Source: Pseudovibrio brasiliensis (lineage in GTDB: Bacteria; Pseudomonadota; Alphaproteobacteria; Rhizobiales; Stappiaceae). Taken from it: 64,000 nucleotides of DNA. The notes beneath the pieces are model-generated. The model was not told the origin of the DNA. It did no database searches and saw nothing but the letters and a program-made list of their open reading frames with translations. The stretch is from NCBI RefSeq assembly GCF_018282095.1, contig NZ_CP074126.1, positions 4,624,341 through 4,688,340 of the forward strand, read 5' to 3'. The translations under genes were made by a program, and so were the position numbers. Positions 63,289 to 64,000 of the stretch are shown piece by piece; the first letter of the stretch is position 1, and each line of letters begins with the position of its first letter.

Positions 63289-64000
63289 ATGACCACGCTT
63301 CTTGTGGCTGAACATTCAAATTCTGCATTGAACGAAGCAACCGCCAAAGCGCTGACTGCAGCTGCTGAAATGGGCGGCGACGTTCACATCCTCGTTGCTG
63401 GTAAAGACTGTGGCGCAGCAGCTGAAGCTGCTTCCAAACTGTCCGGCGTTGCTAAAGTTCTCGTAGCTGACGATGCAGCTTACGAGCATCAGCTTGCTGA
63501 ACCAGTTGGCGATCTGATTGTTGCTCTCGCAGGTGACTACGACGCTGTCGTTGCTGCTGCGACAACCAACGGCAAAAACACTCTGCCACGCGTTGCTGCA
63601 AAGCTCGACGTAATGCAGATCTCTGACATCATCGCTGTTGACTCTGCGGACACGTTCAAGCGTCCAATCTACGCAGGCAACGCGATCCAGACCGTACAGT
63701 CTGCTGATGCAAAGAAGGTTCTGACTGTTCGTACAGCATCCTTTGCAGCAACTGCTGAAGGCGGTTCCGCACCGGTTGAAGCTGCTGCAGCTTCTGCTGA
63801 TCCGGCAATCTCCTCCTTCGTTGGTGAAGAAATCGCAGCTTCCGATCGTCCTGAACTGGCTGGCGCTAAGATCATCATCTCTGGTGGTCGTGCTCTCGGT
63901 TCCGAAGAGAAGTTCAACGAAGTCATCACTCCAGTTGCTGACAAGCTTGGCGCAGCAATCGGCGCATCCCGCGCTGCTGTTGATGCTGGTTACGCACCAA
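63289..64000 (+). CDS. etfA: Electron transfer flavoprotein alpha subunit, 5' part
   Basis: The frame from ATG 63289 (after AAAGGAG) is open to the window edge and gives 237 residues. The N-domain begins T-T-L-L-V-A-E-H. The FAD domain has I-I-S-G-G-R-A-L-G-S-E-E-K-F and G-A-A-I-G-A-S-R-A-A-V-D-A-G. The rest of the FAD domain is outside the window. With etfB it feeds electrons to ETF:quinone oxidoreductase. Confidence 0.95.
   Translation, partial: MTTLLVAEHSNSALNEATAKALTAAAEMGGDVHILVAGKDCGAAAEAASKLSGVAKVLVADDAAYEHQLAEPVGDLIVALAGDYDAVVAAATTNGKNTLPRVAAKLDVMQISDIIAVDSADTFKRPIYAGNAIQTVQSADAKKVLTVRTASFAATAEGGSAPVEAAAASADPAISSFVGEEIAASDRPELAGAKIIISGGRALGSEEKFNEVITPVADKLGAAIGASRAAVDAGYAP

Overview
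This window is a chromosomal segment of an alphaproteobacterium in the order Hyphomicrobiales (Rhizobiales in the broad sense). The gene orders argH-lptM-lysA with tlpA divergent from argH, rsmB-heparinase II/III-purH, ftsEX-DUF218-plsC, hpt-cpdR, and the alphaproteobacterial TIGR02302/DUF4175 protein all point that way. The balanced, not very GC-rich base composition suggests a marine genus such as Pseudovibrio (Stappiaceae); the genus is an inference and was not tested. No rRNA, intact tRNA, CRISPR array, phage gene or recognisable transposase was found.

Layout. 1-6.4 kb: the end of a pterin dehydratase gene, a TusA-like protein, DUF924, the nitrogen operon glnK-amtB behind a sigma-54 promoter, an NTF2-like protein, a secreted small protein, an orphan UgpE-like permease and a cation diffusion facilitator. 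6.5-10.6 kb: a DUF1223 protein and the cytochrome c maturation genes ccmA-B-C-D-G. 10.7-21 kb: a cupin, aconitase, a divergent LysR/NmrA-like pair, a structured non-coding stretch, two acetyltransferases, a Tat-exported beta-carbonic anhydrase and an ArnT-like glycosyltransferase. 21-29 kb: purH, heparinase II/III, rsmB, htpX, an SDHAF4-like assembly factor and a ZntB/CorA transporter. 29-36 kb: an aminotransferase, ftsK, lolA, a stand-alone CphA-type ATP-grasp enzyme, DUF1737 and a CoA-ester lyase. 37-46 kb: an envelope and division block (DUF2125, ChaC, PlsC, DUF218, FtsX, FtsE) divergent from a zinc-ribbon protein, hpt and cpdR; an exact CtrA box lies between the two arms. 46-53 kb: TIGR02302 protein, lysA, lptM, argH, tlpA. 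53-64 kb: a VOC protein, a split tesB locus carrying an inserted yccF, a ubiquinone hydroxylase, an SDR, an atypical lipoprotein, MFS and GNAT genes, tspO, a HIG1-like protein, a cobalamin adenosyltransferase, etfB and the start of etfA.

Most of the window is ordinary core genome. The most unusual part is 53.7-55.5 kb. The last 316 bases of tesB are present twice, at an exact offset of 930 bases and with no gaps. The copies differ at 21 sites, yet the encoded protein is the same. Between them sits a 614-base, AT-richer segment with a promoter, yccF and a terminator. Two functional tesB lineages appear to have been joined by horizontal transfer, leaving a displaced 3' end behind. Other points of interest are the CtrA box, a hairpin that hides the Shine-Dalgarno sequence of an NmrA-like gene, several unassigned palindromic operators, and a decayed gene end beside cpdR.
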